Origin: Dactylorhiza incarnata
Taxonomy: Eukaryota; Streptophyta; Magnoliopsida; Asparagales; Orchidaceae
Reading direction: 5' to 3'
NCBI GenBank assembly: GCA_033032865.1
Contig: JAWHQI010000051.1
Span: 12,170,001 to 12,234,000, forward strand
DNA: 64,000 nt
The notes under the pieces are model-generated. The model searched no databases, had not been told where the DNA came from, and saw nothing but the letters and a program-made list of their open reading frames with translations. Positions 45,239 to 56,062 of the stretch are shown one piece after another. Made by a program: the position numbers and the translations under genes. Position 1 is the first letter of the stretch; each line of letters opens with the position of its first letter.

Positions 45239-45450
45239 AACTTTTATATTTTCGAATAAGTCGTGCTGGGATGACATAAACCCCAGTAGTTATCCTTATT
45301 TTTCCTGAAACTTTATTTTGTTTGATTTAGTTGAATTTTTGTTAAGGCTATGAATGTCTCGCTGCGTGTGCTGACTCTTGTTTGTGCGTAAACTGCGCGG
45401 TGATTGGCGTTTTCACAAAAAAATTTTGGCCGCTGAAAAAAATTCCTATT

Positions 45451-45530
45451 GCGCACGATCACTGGTCGTGCGCACTACTTATCGCGCACGATCATTGGTC
45501 GTGCGATCGGCCCAGATTTTTTATAAAAAA
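45451..45530 (+). promoter_or_regulatory. Putative internal promoter of Athila2 ORF1
   Basis: Two dyad words with the LTR half-sites (CGCACGATCA/TGGTCGTGCG) at 45451-45473 and about 45483-45507, then a TATA-like TATAAAA at 45522-45528. The ORF start lies 165 bases on, at 45694. This copies the layout of the LTR promoter (words, then TATA). Further single half-sites (cgcacgacc, tcgtgcgcc) follow in the presumed leader. Confidence 0.6.
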
Positions 45531-45693
45531 CCCGTCCGCACGAGCCTTTCACGCACGACCTAGGGTTCTTCTTTGCGATCGCCCGTGCGCCGTTCTTCCC
45601 CTTCGCCGCTGATCGTGCGCCTCCTTCCCTTCCTTCCGGTGAGACCATTTCCTTCCTCTTCCTTTCTTTGCTCTCCTTTGCCATCCTTCCGCC

Positions 45694-46962
45694 ATGAGCT
45701 CTAGGGATCGCCAAAATGTCTACCAACGCTCCGGCCGCACTTCCGCCTCTCCCGCTCAGATCCTTGCTAGGATGGCTACCTTTTCCAAAGATTCGCACAC
45801 AAGGCGATTCAATTCTCTCAGGGAGAAGCCGTTCCTATCGCAACGTCTAGTGGATTGGAACGAATTGAACTCTATCGGCGACAATGGGGAGTTGGGGGCG
45901 GCCGTCCTCCAACGTTATTCTTTCGATCATTGGAGTGGGGTGCTCGGGTGCGATGATCTCGGCTACCGGGAGCTCACCTTGGAATTTCTTTCTACATTTG
46001 AGTGGGAAGTTTTGCCCTCCGGTCAACGTCCGGGAAAGTGTTCTTTTCGGATTTTGGGCAAGGTTTTCACTCTCTCTTTATCCGAGTTGGCGGTGTGCGC
46101 TGGATTCTACACCGAAGCCGAAGCCGCGACGATCCCATTTCTGGACTTGGACGTCTCCTTCCCTGATGGGGTTACTCCGCGTGCCGCGTGGTGTGCCCTC
46201 ACGGGTCGTGATGAGGAATATGTGGCCAGAAAAAGCAAATCCACATGGATCGTCGCACCTGCTCTCCGTTACCTGCAGCACGTCCTCAGCCATTCTCTTG
46301 TTGCCCGTGCGCTTAGTCAGAATGTAGTGGGGTGGCAAGATCTTATCGCCCTCTATAGTATGGAATTTCGGCAACCTTTGCATCTCGGCTACATGTTGGC
46401 TTTCTTCTTCCACCACGAGGCCACCTACGGTCTCACTGGTGCCATTGGCGGTGCTTACTACATCACCCGCATTGCCAAAAGCTTGGGGGTTTGGAGTCAT
46501 CTGCCTCCGATGGTGCAGGTGACTGCACCCTCCTCTATCACGCGGGCCACCATGGTGAGTTTCCACTTGTTGCGGGTCGTGGGGAAGAAGAATAGCAAAC
46601 GTTTTGTGGTTGTGATGCCTGGAGATACGCCTAGGGAGAGGCAGGGTGACGAGGAGCAGGGAGAGCCGGCTGAGCCGCCGAATACTCACCGAGAGGTAGT
46701 TCTTCCGCAGCCGCGGAGTCATTCATCTCAGCATGGGCGGAGAGCCAAGGAGGAAGGCAGTTCTTCAAGAGCACCGGAAGTGCCCAGTTTTGATCGACGC
46801 CTCTCCGATCTGGAGGCAAACCAGTACTGGCTCACGGACTTCGTCTATCAGCAAGCGCTGCGGGGCGGACTAAATATTCCTCCACCTCCGGGTCGTGCCG
46901 CTTCATCTTCCCGCCGGTCGCCGCCTGTTGTGGTTATTGACAGCGATAGCGGCGACGAGTGA
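45694..46962 (+). CDS. ATHILA ORF1-type protein of Athila2
   Basis: ATG 45694, 422 residues, fully open. The central 300 residues follow the Arabidopsis ATHILA ORF-1 family pattern: FNSLREKPFLSQRLVDWNEL, YRELTLEFLSTFEWE, CSFRILGKVFTLSLSELAVC with GFYTE, and a hydrophobic HLGYMLAFFFHHEATYG segment. The C-terminus is low-complexity, rich in serine, arginine and proline (RERQGDEEQGEPAEPP), and ends in VVVIDSDSGDE. No signal peptide is evident, and one or two hydrophobic helices may be buried rather than membrane-spanning. Family members are often called env-like, but their function is unknown. Confidence 0.85.
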   Translation: MSSRDRQNVYQRSGRTSASPAQILARMATFSKDSHTRRFNSLREKPFLSQRLVDWNELNSIGDNGELGAAVLQRYSFDHWSGVLGCDDLGYRELTLEFLSTFEWEVLPSGQRPGKCSFRILGKVFTLSLSELAVCAGFYTEAEAATIPFLDLDVSFPDGVTPRAAWCALTGRDEEYVARKSKSTWIVAPALRYLQHVLSHSLVARALSQNVVGWQDLIALYSMEFRQPLHLGYMLAFFFHHEATYGLTGAIGGAYYITRIAKSLGVWSHLPPMVQVTAPSSITRATMVSFHLLRVVGKKNSKRFVVVMPGDTPRERQGDEEQGEPAEPPNTHREVVLPQPRSHSSQHGRRAKEEGSSSRAPEVPSFDRRLSDLEANQYWLTDFVYQQALRGGLNIPPPPGRAASSSRRSPPVVVIDSDSGDE

Positions 46963-48872
46963 TCTTTTCCCCCGCATGCGAGCTATTCTTGGCTGTGTTT
47001 TCTGTTTTTCCCTTGTTGTTTTTTTTTTTAGGACTTTTGTCAAGACATTTGAACTCTTGCTCTTGTTATGTTTGTAATAATAACACTTTGTTTATGGAAT
47101 GCTCCTCTGGGCATAGTTTTATTTATTCAGCTTTTTCTGTTCCCTTATTTTGTGTGCGAGTGGTCAATATTAATTGCAGGAATAGGTTTACCCCATGGGT
47201 GATAACCCAGATTTCTTGATTTGTTGTGCTCTCACTTGTTTTAATCCAGTTTTTACTATTTTTGTTGTTCTAGTATCTAATTTTCAGGTGGCCTTGGTTC
47301 CTTGAGATGGTGGATGCTGCGGATTGTCTTGATTTTTAAACGCCATTCTTCGGGTATGCTCACGTGCTGAGCATTGGGTAACTTCTTCCCTAGCTTTCAA
47401 TTTTGATTTTCACTGTCATATCATTATGTTGTATGGTTTTGATTAGGTCTGGGGGAGAGCCGTTTCTTTGTCACCCACTGCACATGCTCATCTCATTTGC
47501 ATACTAGAAGTATTTTAATTTCAGTTATTTAGTTTCGTTCATCTTCACACACCACTTCACCCACTTGAGTGCGTGCTTTCTTTTGTGTGTTCCGTTTAAG
47601 CTAGTTTGGTTTGAATGTGAAATAGGCTATTAACACAGGAATTATTATTTGGAGCGCGGTGTCGACTCATGTAGTGTTCTAGTCGCTTCGCATGCTATAG
47701 TAGGACCTGAGTAGAATTAGATTTTCCTTTATGCATTTAATTTATGTGTAGTATCTCTGCGTAAATTTAGATTTAATGTACTCAAGTGGTGAATTCGAAT
47801 GAAATTGATGATAACCCGGTGTTGTGTGTGTGCGGTCGCTAAACGTGTGTTGCTCGAGTCGGGAGGAAGGTTTATCTTTCTTGTGGGCTAAGAACTTGCC
47901 CCAAGCGACTCTTGAAGCATGGGTGAGAGCTACTTGTTGAGTCAAGCATGATGTAGGCCACCATTTGGCTAGTTTGAGCTTTGCTATTCCATGCCCCCTT
48001 CATTCACCTTTGCAAGCCAAATTTGTGCCTACCATTTTTTATGTTCAGCTCCTCCTCATCCACCAAAGCCTGAAGCCTATCCTACGCCCGCAACCAAAAA
48101 AAAAAAAATGTTTTAACTGTGCTCATAATTTCCAACTTGTGTGGTGTGTGGTATCATTGTGTTTTGAAGAGAAAATATTGTCTATCCGCTGATTTTGAAC
48201 CAACTGGAGGTTGCTTGAAAGAAGAAAAATATATAAAAGAAAAAAAAAGAAGAGTATCCTGAAAATAATCTTCCCAAGCTAAAGAGAAAAATCAGTTGGT
48301 ATTTGTAAAGTAGGCTGTGTGCACACCTGGTTTTCATGATAAGTCTGGGGGTGTGTCACACGAGCATAGTTGTTTGGTTTTGTAAGGTGCAGTGTGCCGT
48401 TGGCTCAATTGGGTTGCGTAGCCGTCATGTTTATCTTTGCATATCATTCCGTAACCTAAGCCCCGTTTTAATCCTATAAGTCCTACTGATTTGACTTGCG
48501 AGTTTGCTAGCGCCGTGGAGAGAGTGTGACCGGGCAAGCGTATGGTTCACGACGTTGATGGATTTCAGCGGAGTTATTCCTAAGTCCCGATCTTTTGCAA
48601 CACCCGCCTCAGCGTCTCGTCACTTTCATACCGGGCATGATCGTTAAATTCTTCATAATTCACCCACTGAGTACAATTAAATCTTTGATTACGCTTTAGT
48701 ACTTACGTAAATTAGTTAGCATAGCTAGAATCTTCTTCTACTAGAATTCCTACTCGCATGCATATGTTACTTCGCACTGTACTCCCCTGCGTAATTCGCT
48801 ATTTTAATTATCTTTTTCAACTTCCGCTGGATTAGTTTGCTCGGGACGCGCAAACAGTTAAGTCTGGGGGTG
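46963..48872 (+). other. Conserved 3' non-coding region and PPT of Athila2
   Basis: No ORF. From about 47190 it aligns along its length with 54380-56062 of Athila1 (shared blocks include cgagtcgggaggaaggttta and gtatggttcacgacgttgat). Three GTCTGGGGG tracts are at 47446-47455, 48343-48351 and 48861-48872; only the last, aagtctgggggtg, adjoins the LTR. A run of 12 A lies near 48099-48110. Confidence 0.75.
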
Positions 48873-50522
48873 TGATGAGTCCTGATTATATACACCTTCA
48901 TGGACTCATCCGGGCCATTATTTAGTCAATATCACGCACTTTAGCCTTATTATAGTTTATAATTGATAACCCATGCTAGGTGCACATTTTGGCCCACTTG
49001 GGTGTGTTTTCGTGTTTATTTCCTTTCATAGTACTCATATGTTGTTAAGTGCCACTTTTGGTGGCTAGATCTGTGTTTGTGCTGGAATAGGAGGCGTGCA
49101 AGTGTTTCCGGTGCAATTCTGCACAGGAACACTGCGCACGATCACTTGTTCTAGTGCGCACGACCACCGGTCGTGCGCCACTAATCGTGCGCACTTAACC
49201 CTTTTTCACGAGTTCTGTCTGGTGTAGTGCGCACGACCATCGACTCCAGTGCGCACGACCATCGGTCGTGTGCCACTGCTCGTGCGCATTGACCATTAAA
49301 TTTCTGAGTTCTGTTTGCTGTAGTGCGCACGACCATCAACTCCAGTGCGCACGACCACCGGTCGTGCGCCACTGGTCGTGCGAACATTGTATTTCATGAT
49401 TTCATCTCGTGCAGGTTCTGTCCAGGCAGTGCGCACGATCGCAGGATTCCAGTGCGCACGACCACTGGTCGTGCGCCAATGATCGTGCGCAGTGTTTAAT
49501 CCAGCGCCTATTTATTGACCTGTTCGCGAATTAGGTCGGGAGGAGGGAACTCTGCTCCGTTCAGTCCGCCGTTTTCGCCGTTTTCAGGGGATTTCCGCCC
49601 CCTAGGCCTCCTCCATCATCCAAAGGCTTAAAGGAAGGGGTCCTACACTCATTTTGACCGCTAAGGAAGAGGTTCTCCGCAATAGACGTGGCTGGATTGT
49701 AAATCGCTGGAGAAGACGGGTCCATTGGGAGGTGTGACAGCCCTCTTCTACCCCGGACGCAGTTGGGACCGAGTTAGGACCCGGATTGACAACCCGGTGC
49801 TTCCTACCGTAAATCTACTACGAGACTCCAGATTCGGTCGTATCTCTTGCCTTTTTCCTCTATTTTTGTGGTTATGTGTGATGTATTCTCTTTATCTTGA
49901 TGATGAACACTATGAATCATGCCTAATGTTGCTAATTTCATGTTTATGAAATTATTTTGTTCATTTGTGTCATTGAGGCGCGCTCCATTCCATTTTCCAT
50001 CCCACCACCGTGTCCGGTGCCGCACTAGCAATTGCTAGTGGCGTGCTTATCGAAGAGGTGCTTGCGACCCTCTTTCCGCTAGCCCACTCGCCCATCCGCC
50101 TACCGAAGCGTGGCATCGCGGCCCGTATTCCATCCCGCCTAACGAAGCAGCGCGCTCAAGGCCTGCATAGTTCGATCCGTTTGCCTACTCGTCCAGCCGC
50201 CCTTTCGACGCAGCGCGCTCAAGGCCTGCCTAGTCTCCATCCCGCCAAGCGAAGCTTTGCATAGCCCATTGCATAGGAGTAGTGGTAATATTTATTTTAA
50301 GTATTCACAAACCCCCAAAGCCCTTTCATTCGCATTCCGCCTTTCGCAGGACTTCAATCTCAAGTCTTTCCTCGATAATAAACTCCACCTTACTGTGTTC
50401 CTTGAGAGATTCGATACTCGGAGATTACTCCTCGTTTTATATTACTTGAACGATCGGTACACTGCCGTTTCGTGCCGCAGTCGAGCTACCGCCTATAGCG
50501 GTGTGTGAGATTTGCGCCATCA
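48873..50522 (+). repeat. 3' LTR of Athila2
   Basis: Near-identical partner of 42135-43785, one base shorter, ending GCGCCATCA before the target duplication gcgga. Dyad words at about 49150-49490. Confidence 0.95.
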
Positions 50523-50527
50523 GCGGA

Positions 50528-51449
50528 CTAAGGGTCTTAGTCGCGCGGTCTCAGTTCGCGGTCTCAGGAGGAGACTGGTATGCGAGCTGGTTGCTGTTCG
50601 CGGTCTCAGAAGGAGATCGGCATGCGGACAGGAGCTCGCGATCTGATGGCGAATTGACTGTGTTCGCGGTCTCGTGCGAACACAGGTGGTGAATATCTTC
50701 GGGCGGTCTGGCGAGCTCTTTGTGGAGTCGCGGTCTGCTGTGAGAGTGGCGGTCTCTCATGGCTACATTGAAGCTGGCGGGTTCACCAAAATGAAGCAGG
50801 AGTTATGTTGCTGATCGCGCGGGTTGACCGATCAGGTCGCGCGATCTGGAGGGTGGTGATCCTATCTCATAGGGTGGTGACTGGATCAGGTCCCGTGCCT
50901 ATAAATAGGAGGCCACTGTAGCAGCAAAAAAGACACACCAAGTGTAAGCTGAGTTCGCTTGTTTCCTGCGGTCTGTTTTATCCTGACCGTGCGGTCTGCT
51001 GATTGAATTCCTCTTGTGCAGCTTCTGCGGATAGTGTGGGCAGCAGCGATCACCTCTTCCTCTGAAAGTGTTCGGGCGGTCTGCGGCTTGGAATTGTGGT
51101 GCTGGAGTTCGGGAGAATCAACAGGTCGGAAGAAGGGTGCGGTCTGATCAGCGAATTGGTGGTGTGCTGTGATCGGCAAGGCGCTGCGGTGTGGCAGTGT
51201 GTTGAAGTCGCAGGGAGGTCGCGCGTTCTGGAGCGATCTCAAGTTATCCTCATCTACTTGTATTTCTGTTTGGTATCTGTGCTGGCGAAATCATGTCTCG
51301 CCAAGCATGCCTTGCTCTGTAATGAAGTTTATGCTATCAATAAAGATAAATTGCTTGCCTAAAGTTTGTTTCTGGTTGTTTGGCTTGTATCTCTAAGTTG
51401 CATAATCGATTCCTGCTTGCTCTCACAAGGTCCTTAGAAAAATTTCACA
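50528..51449 (+). repeat. 3' LTR of copia2, right part
   Basis: Continues at the base after gcgga (ctaagggtcttagtcgcgcg), matching 36727-37648 of the 5' LTR, with its TATA box TATAAATA at about 50900-50907. Confidence 0.95.
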
Positions 51450-54321
51450 TCCAGTGATTATTTCCGCAGCTCTTTCCGCCGCCAACGAAACCGCATTAGT
51501 GGGTGTGCTGAGAAAGTACCATAAAGTCTTCGGACGCTCTCTTGCAGACATTAAGGGAATCAGCCCCACGGTCTGCATGCATAAGATCCTTCTTGAAGAT
51601 CGGTACAAACCCTCAGCACAGCCCCAAAGGCGTTTGAACCCAAAAATGCAAGAGGTAGTGAAGGCAGAAGTGATAAAGCTCTTAGACACTGGCATCATTT
51701 ACCCAATCAGCGACAGCAAATGGGTCAGCCCAGTTCAGGTGGTACCGAAAAAGGGAGGGATCACCGTTGTTGCCAATGAAAAGAATGAGTTGCTACCTGC
51801 CCGAATGATCACCGGGTGGAGAGTCTGCATCGATTACCGCAAGCTAAATGATGCTACACGTAAGGACCATTTCCCACTCCCCTTCATTGATCAGATGTTA
51901 GAAAAGTTAGCGGGGCAGGACTACTACTGTTTCTTGGATGGGTACTCAGGTTACAATCAAATCTTAATAGACCCGTCTGATCAAGACAAAACAACATTTA
52001 CATGTCCCTCAGGTACCTTTGCATTTAAAAGAATGCCATTCGGACTGTGTAATACCCCCACAACCTTCCAACGATGTATGCTCTCTATTTTCGCTGACAT
52101 GGTGGGAGACTTTCTCAAAGTTTTCATGGATGACTTTACTCTCTTTGGCAGCAGCTTCGATTCTTGCCTCGCGAATTTGGCCAAGACTTTGAAGCGGTGT
52201 GAGGACACCAATCTTGTCTTGAACTGGGAGAAATGCCATTTTATGGTGCGCGAAGGAATTGTGTTGGGGCATAAGGTTTCCTGCCAAGGGCTCAAGGTGG
52301 ATCAAGTGAAGGTAAGTGTTATTAGAAACCTCCCTCCGCCTACGTCAGTGAAAGGTATCCGAAGTTTTCTTGGTCATGTGGGATTTTATCGAAGGTTTAT
52401 TAAGGACTTTTCATCCATTTTGAAGCCTTTATCTCGCTTACTCGTTAAGGATGTCCCCTTCCACTTAGACGATGCATGCATGCAGGCCTTTGAAACTTTA
52501 CGGGGACAACTCATCGCGGCTCCAATTTTGGTGGCACCCGACTGGAATTTACCCTTTATTATCATGTGTGACGCAAGTGATGTGGTCGTAGGTGCTGTAC
52601 TCGATCAAAAGAAAGATAAGACTTTTTACACCATTGTGTATGCCAGTCGAACTCTCAACAGCGCACAAGCAAACTACACCACCACAGAGAAAGAAATGCT
52701 AGCCGTGGTCTTCGCTTTTGAAAAATTTCACTCATACTTGGTGCTTTCCGAAGTAATCGTGTACACGGACCACGCACTCAGGTATCTTTTCAGCAAAAAA
52801 GAATTCAAATCGCGTCTGATTCGTTGGATTTTACTTCTGCAGGAATACAATTTTGAAATCAAAGACAAGAAAGGGGTGGAGAACGTGATAGCTGATCATC
52901 TTTCGTGGTTGGAGTACGACATGACGGCCGACATCCCCAACAGCTTTGTGGAGGAAACGAACGATTATTTCCCGGATGAAAAGTTATTCACAATCACTAC
53001 GCCTCATCCAACAGCCCCATGGTACGCTGATATTGCTAACTACTTGGCTTGTAAAACCCTTTCTCCAAATCTGTCCCCTCAGCAAAGACGGAAGCTTGCC
53101 TCTGATTCAAAATACTATTTTTGGGAAGACCCGCTCTTATTCCATACGTGCAGTGATGGAATTATCAGACGCTGCGTTCCTGAAGCCGAGTTTCAGTCTA
53201 TACTGCAGCACTGCCATGACAGAGAAGCTGGCGGGCACTTCGGGGCCGTTCGAACAGCGCGAAAAATCTTGCAATGCGGATTATTTTGGCCAACCCTCTT
53301 CAGGGACGCCCATGCTTATGTCACCAGGTGTGACGAATGCCAAAGGACCGGAAATATCTCCCGGTGTAACGAGATGCCCCTCAATAACATGCTGGTCTGC
53401 GAACCATTTGATGTCTGGGGGATAGACTTTATGGGTCCTTTCCCAATGTCTCATGGTAAGCATTATATCATTGTGGCAGTTGATTATGTCTCAAAATGGG
53501 TGGAGGCCGAGGTGGTTGCCACGAATGATGCCAGCACGGTGCTACATTTTATCCACAAGAATATCTTCTCCAGGTTTGGGACGCCGAGAACTATTATCAG
53601 CGACGGCGGTAGTCATTTTTGTAATAAGCAGTTTGTGCAGCTCATGAAAAAGTTTGGGGTCCATCATAAAATTTCCTTAGCATACCACCCCCAAACATGT
53701 GGACAAGTAGAAGTATCCAACCGCGAGCTCAAGCGAATAATCGAGAAATCAATACATTCAAATAGGAAGGAGTGGTCTAAAAAGGTCGACGACGCATTAT
53801 GGGCTTACCGGACCGCTTTCAAAACACCTATCGGCATGACTCCGTTTCAATTAGTCTATGGCAAGGCATGCCACCTTCCTGTGGAGCTAGAGCATAAATC
53901 ATTATGGGCAACCAAACTGTTGAACATGGACATTGGAGCCGCAGCCAAGGTGCGTCGTTCACAACTCAACGAATTGGAAGAGCTCCGGCATTTCGCTTAT
54001 GAAAACGCTTGCATCTACAAAGAGAAAACAAAAAAATGGCATGATCGACACATCATCCCTAAGGAGTTCAAAATTGGGGACCAAGTGCTGCTTTACAACT
54101 CCCGTCTCTGCCTCTTTCCAGGGAAGTTAAAATCGAGGTGGAGCGGTCCTTTCTCAGTGACCGACGTCACTCCCTTTGGTGCCATCGAAATATCATGGGA
54201 TAAGGGAGACAAATTTAAGGTCAATGTGCATCGACTAAAGTTATACGATGGCACAATTATAAATAAGGAGTGTCAGTTGGTGACATTGGGAGACGAGCAC
54301 CATAAAAGTGATAACAGCTGA
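51450..54321 (+). CDS. RT, RNase H and integrase of Athila1
   Basis: Open from the insertion scar to TGA at 54319-54321, about 955 residues; it has no start of its own because it is the downstream half of the polyprotein. [44 protein letters not shown] (FMDD, normal for Athila), [17 protein letters not shown]. RNase [33 protein letters not shown]. Integrase: zinc domain [12 protein letters not shown]…CDECQRTG, catalytic core [34 protein letters not shown] (D, D, E all present). No frameshift or stop, so this half appears functional in sequence. Confidence 0.95.
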
Positions 54322-56062
54322 TGTTCTGTATTTCTCTTATTTTGTGAAACCTTCTCTTATGCTCTCTTATTTAATTTTTGCACTCTTTAAACATTTATAA
54401 TACAGGTATTTGGTCCAGCTTAAGGACATAAAACAAAAGCGATGCTGGGAGACAACCCAGATTTGCTGTTTTTTGTTTTTCTAACCTGTTTCAATTCAGT
54501 TTGTATCTATTTTTGCTGTTTTTAGTTGTACTGTTTGCAGGTGTGCTTTGTACTTCGTGTTGGCGGATGCTGCGGATCGTGCATGAAATCAACGCCAATC
54601 TTCCGGTATTGTGTAGATTATGTCTGGGGGAGAGCATGTGTTATCCACTATGCGTACGAGTTGCACCGCATACTAGAAGTTTGTTTATTATTTATCTTTG
54701 TCATCATCATTGTTTTCATGCTTCTTGCACCACTTCACCCACATGAGTGCGCGCTTTCCTATTTGTGTTGTTTCCAAATAAACTATTTTGGTTAGGAATG
54801 TGAAATAGGACGTTAGCTTAGGAATTACTATTTGGAGTGCGATGTTGACTCGAGCAGTGTTCTAGTCGCACCCGCATGCTGCAGTAGAATTTGAGTAGAA
54901 CTAGATTGTCTCTATGCATCTAATTTATGTTTAGTATTTTTGCGTAAATTTAGATTTGTTATACTTAAATGGTGAATGTGAACGAAATTGACGATAACCC
55001 GGTGTTGTGTGTGTACGAGCACTAGTCGTATGTTGCTCGAGTCGGGAGGAAGGTTTACCTTTCTCGTGGGCTAAGAACTTGCCCCAAGCGACTCTCGAAG
55101 CATGGGCGAGAGCGACTCTTTGAGTTAAATATGATATAGGCCACCTTTTGGCTAGTTTGAGCCTCAGCTTTCCGTGTCCTATTCGCTCACCTTTGCAAGC
55201 CAACATTTGTGCCTACCACTTCCTTGTTACAGCTCCTCCTCCATTCACCAAGGCCTGAAGCTTTGCCCACTTTCGCAACCAAATTGATGTTTATCTGCAC
55301 TCATGTTCTTGATTTGGTGTGATTTTTGGAATCTTTGTGATGTGATGAAGAAAAACACGTTTTATTTTGCTGAATTTGAACCAACCGGAGGATAAGTAAA
55401 AGAAGAAAAGTATGTTGTAAAAAGAAAAAAAAACTGAAAAATAAATATGTCGTAAAGAAATCCTTCCGAGCTAAATAGAAAATTTGTTGGTAATTGTGAA
55501 GTAGGCCGCGTGCACACCTGGTTTTCATGATAAGTCTGGGGGTGTGTCACACGAGCATTGTTTTTGGTTTTGTGTGGTGCAGCGTTCTGTTAGCTCACTT
55601 GGGTTGCGTAGCCATCGTGTTTAAATTTGAATATCATACCGCAACCTAAGCCTCAATATAATCCTAAAAGCCCAATTGATTTGACTTGTGAGTTTGCTAA
55701 CGCCGTGGAGAGAGTGTGACCGGGCGAGCGTATGGTTCACGACGTTGATGGATTTCAGCGGAGTTATTCCTAAACCCCGACCTTGTGCAACACCCGCCTT
55801 AGTGTCTTGTTACTTTCACACCGGGCATGATCGTTCGAATTCATCATAATTCACCAACTGAGTATAACTGAATCTCTACTTACGCTCTAATACTTTCGTA
55901 AATTAGTTGGCATAGTTAGAATCTCTTTTTACTAAATTTTTATTTGCCTGCTTTTGTTACTTCGCATTGTACTCTTTTGTGTAATTTTCTTTGTTAACTA
56001 CCATTTTCACACTCCGCCGAATTCGTTTGCTCGGGACGCGCAAACAGGTAAGTCTGGGGGTG
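54322..56062 (+). other. Conserved 3' non-coding region and PPT of Athila1
   Basis: No accessory ORF, unlike many Athila elements. It is homologous to the corresponding region of Athila2. GTCTGGGGG tracts at 54622-54630, 55533-55541 and 56052-56062; the last is the true PPT next to TGATGAG. Confidence 0.75.

Larger units (their letters stand above)
42135..50522 (+). mobile_element. Athila2: young non-autonomous Athila with two accessory genes
   Basis: 8388 bp flanked by gcgga (42130-42134 and 50523-50527). LTRs of 1651 and 1650 bp are almost identical: I see only a handful of differences, e.g. gatcgtaagc versus gatcgtgcgc, and gcatagcggcatt versus gcatagcccatt. PBS, PPT and the long 3' non-coding part match Athila1. 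It has no capsid domain, protease, RT, RNase H or integrase. Instead it carries a two-knuckle ORF (44000-45238) and an ATHILA ORF1-like gene (45694-46962), both fully open. It must be mobilised by proteins of a relative such as Athila1. Confidence 0.95.
36409..51449 (+). mobile_element. Copia2: Ty1/copia element inside Athila1, split by Athila2
   Basis: Flanked by tccag (36404-36408 and 51450-51454). 5' LTR 36409-37648 is 1240 bp. The 3' LTR consists of 41817-42134 (318 bp) plus 50528-51449 (922 bp), again 1240 bp once Athila2 and its duplication are removed. It has one gag-pol ORF with a single premature stop. The LTRs differ at about ten positions by eye, so it is fairly recent. Confidence 0.95.

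Noticed and set aside
48095..48250. A-rich tracts as poly(A) tails of LINE or SINE insertions
   Set aside because: They lie inside the Athila 3' non-coding region, which is collinear with Athila1, and no target duplication or LINE/SINE body is adjacent.
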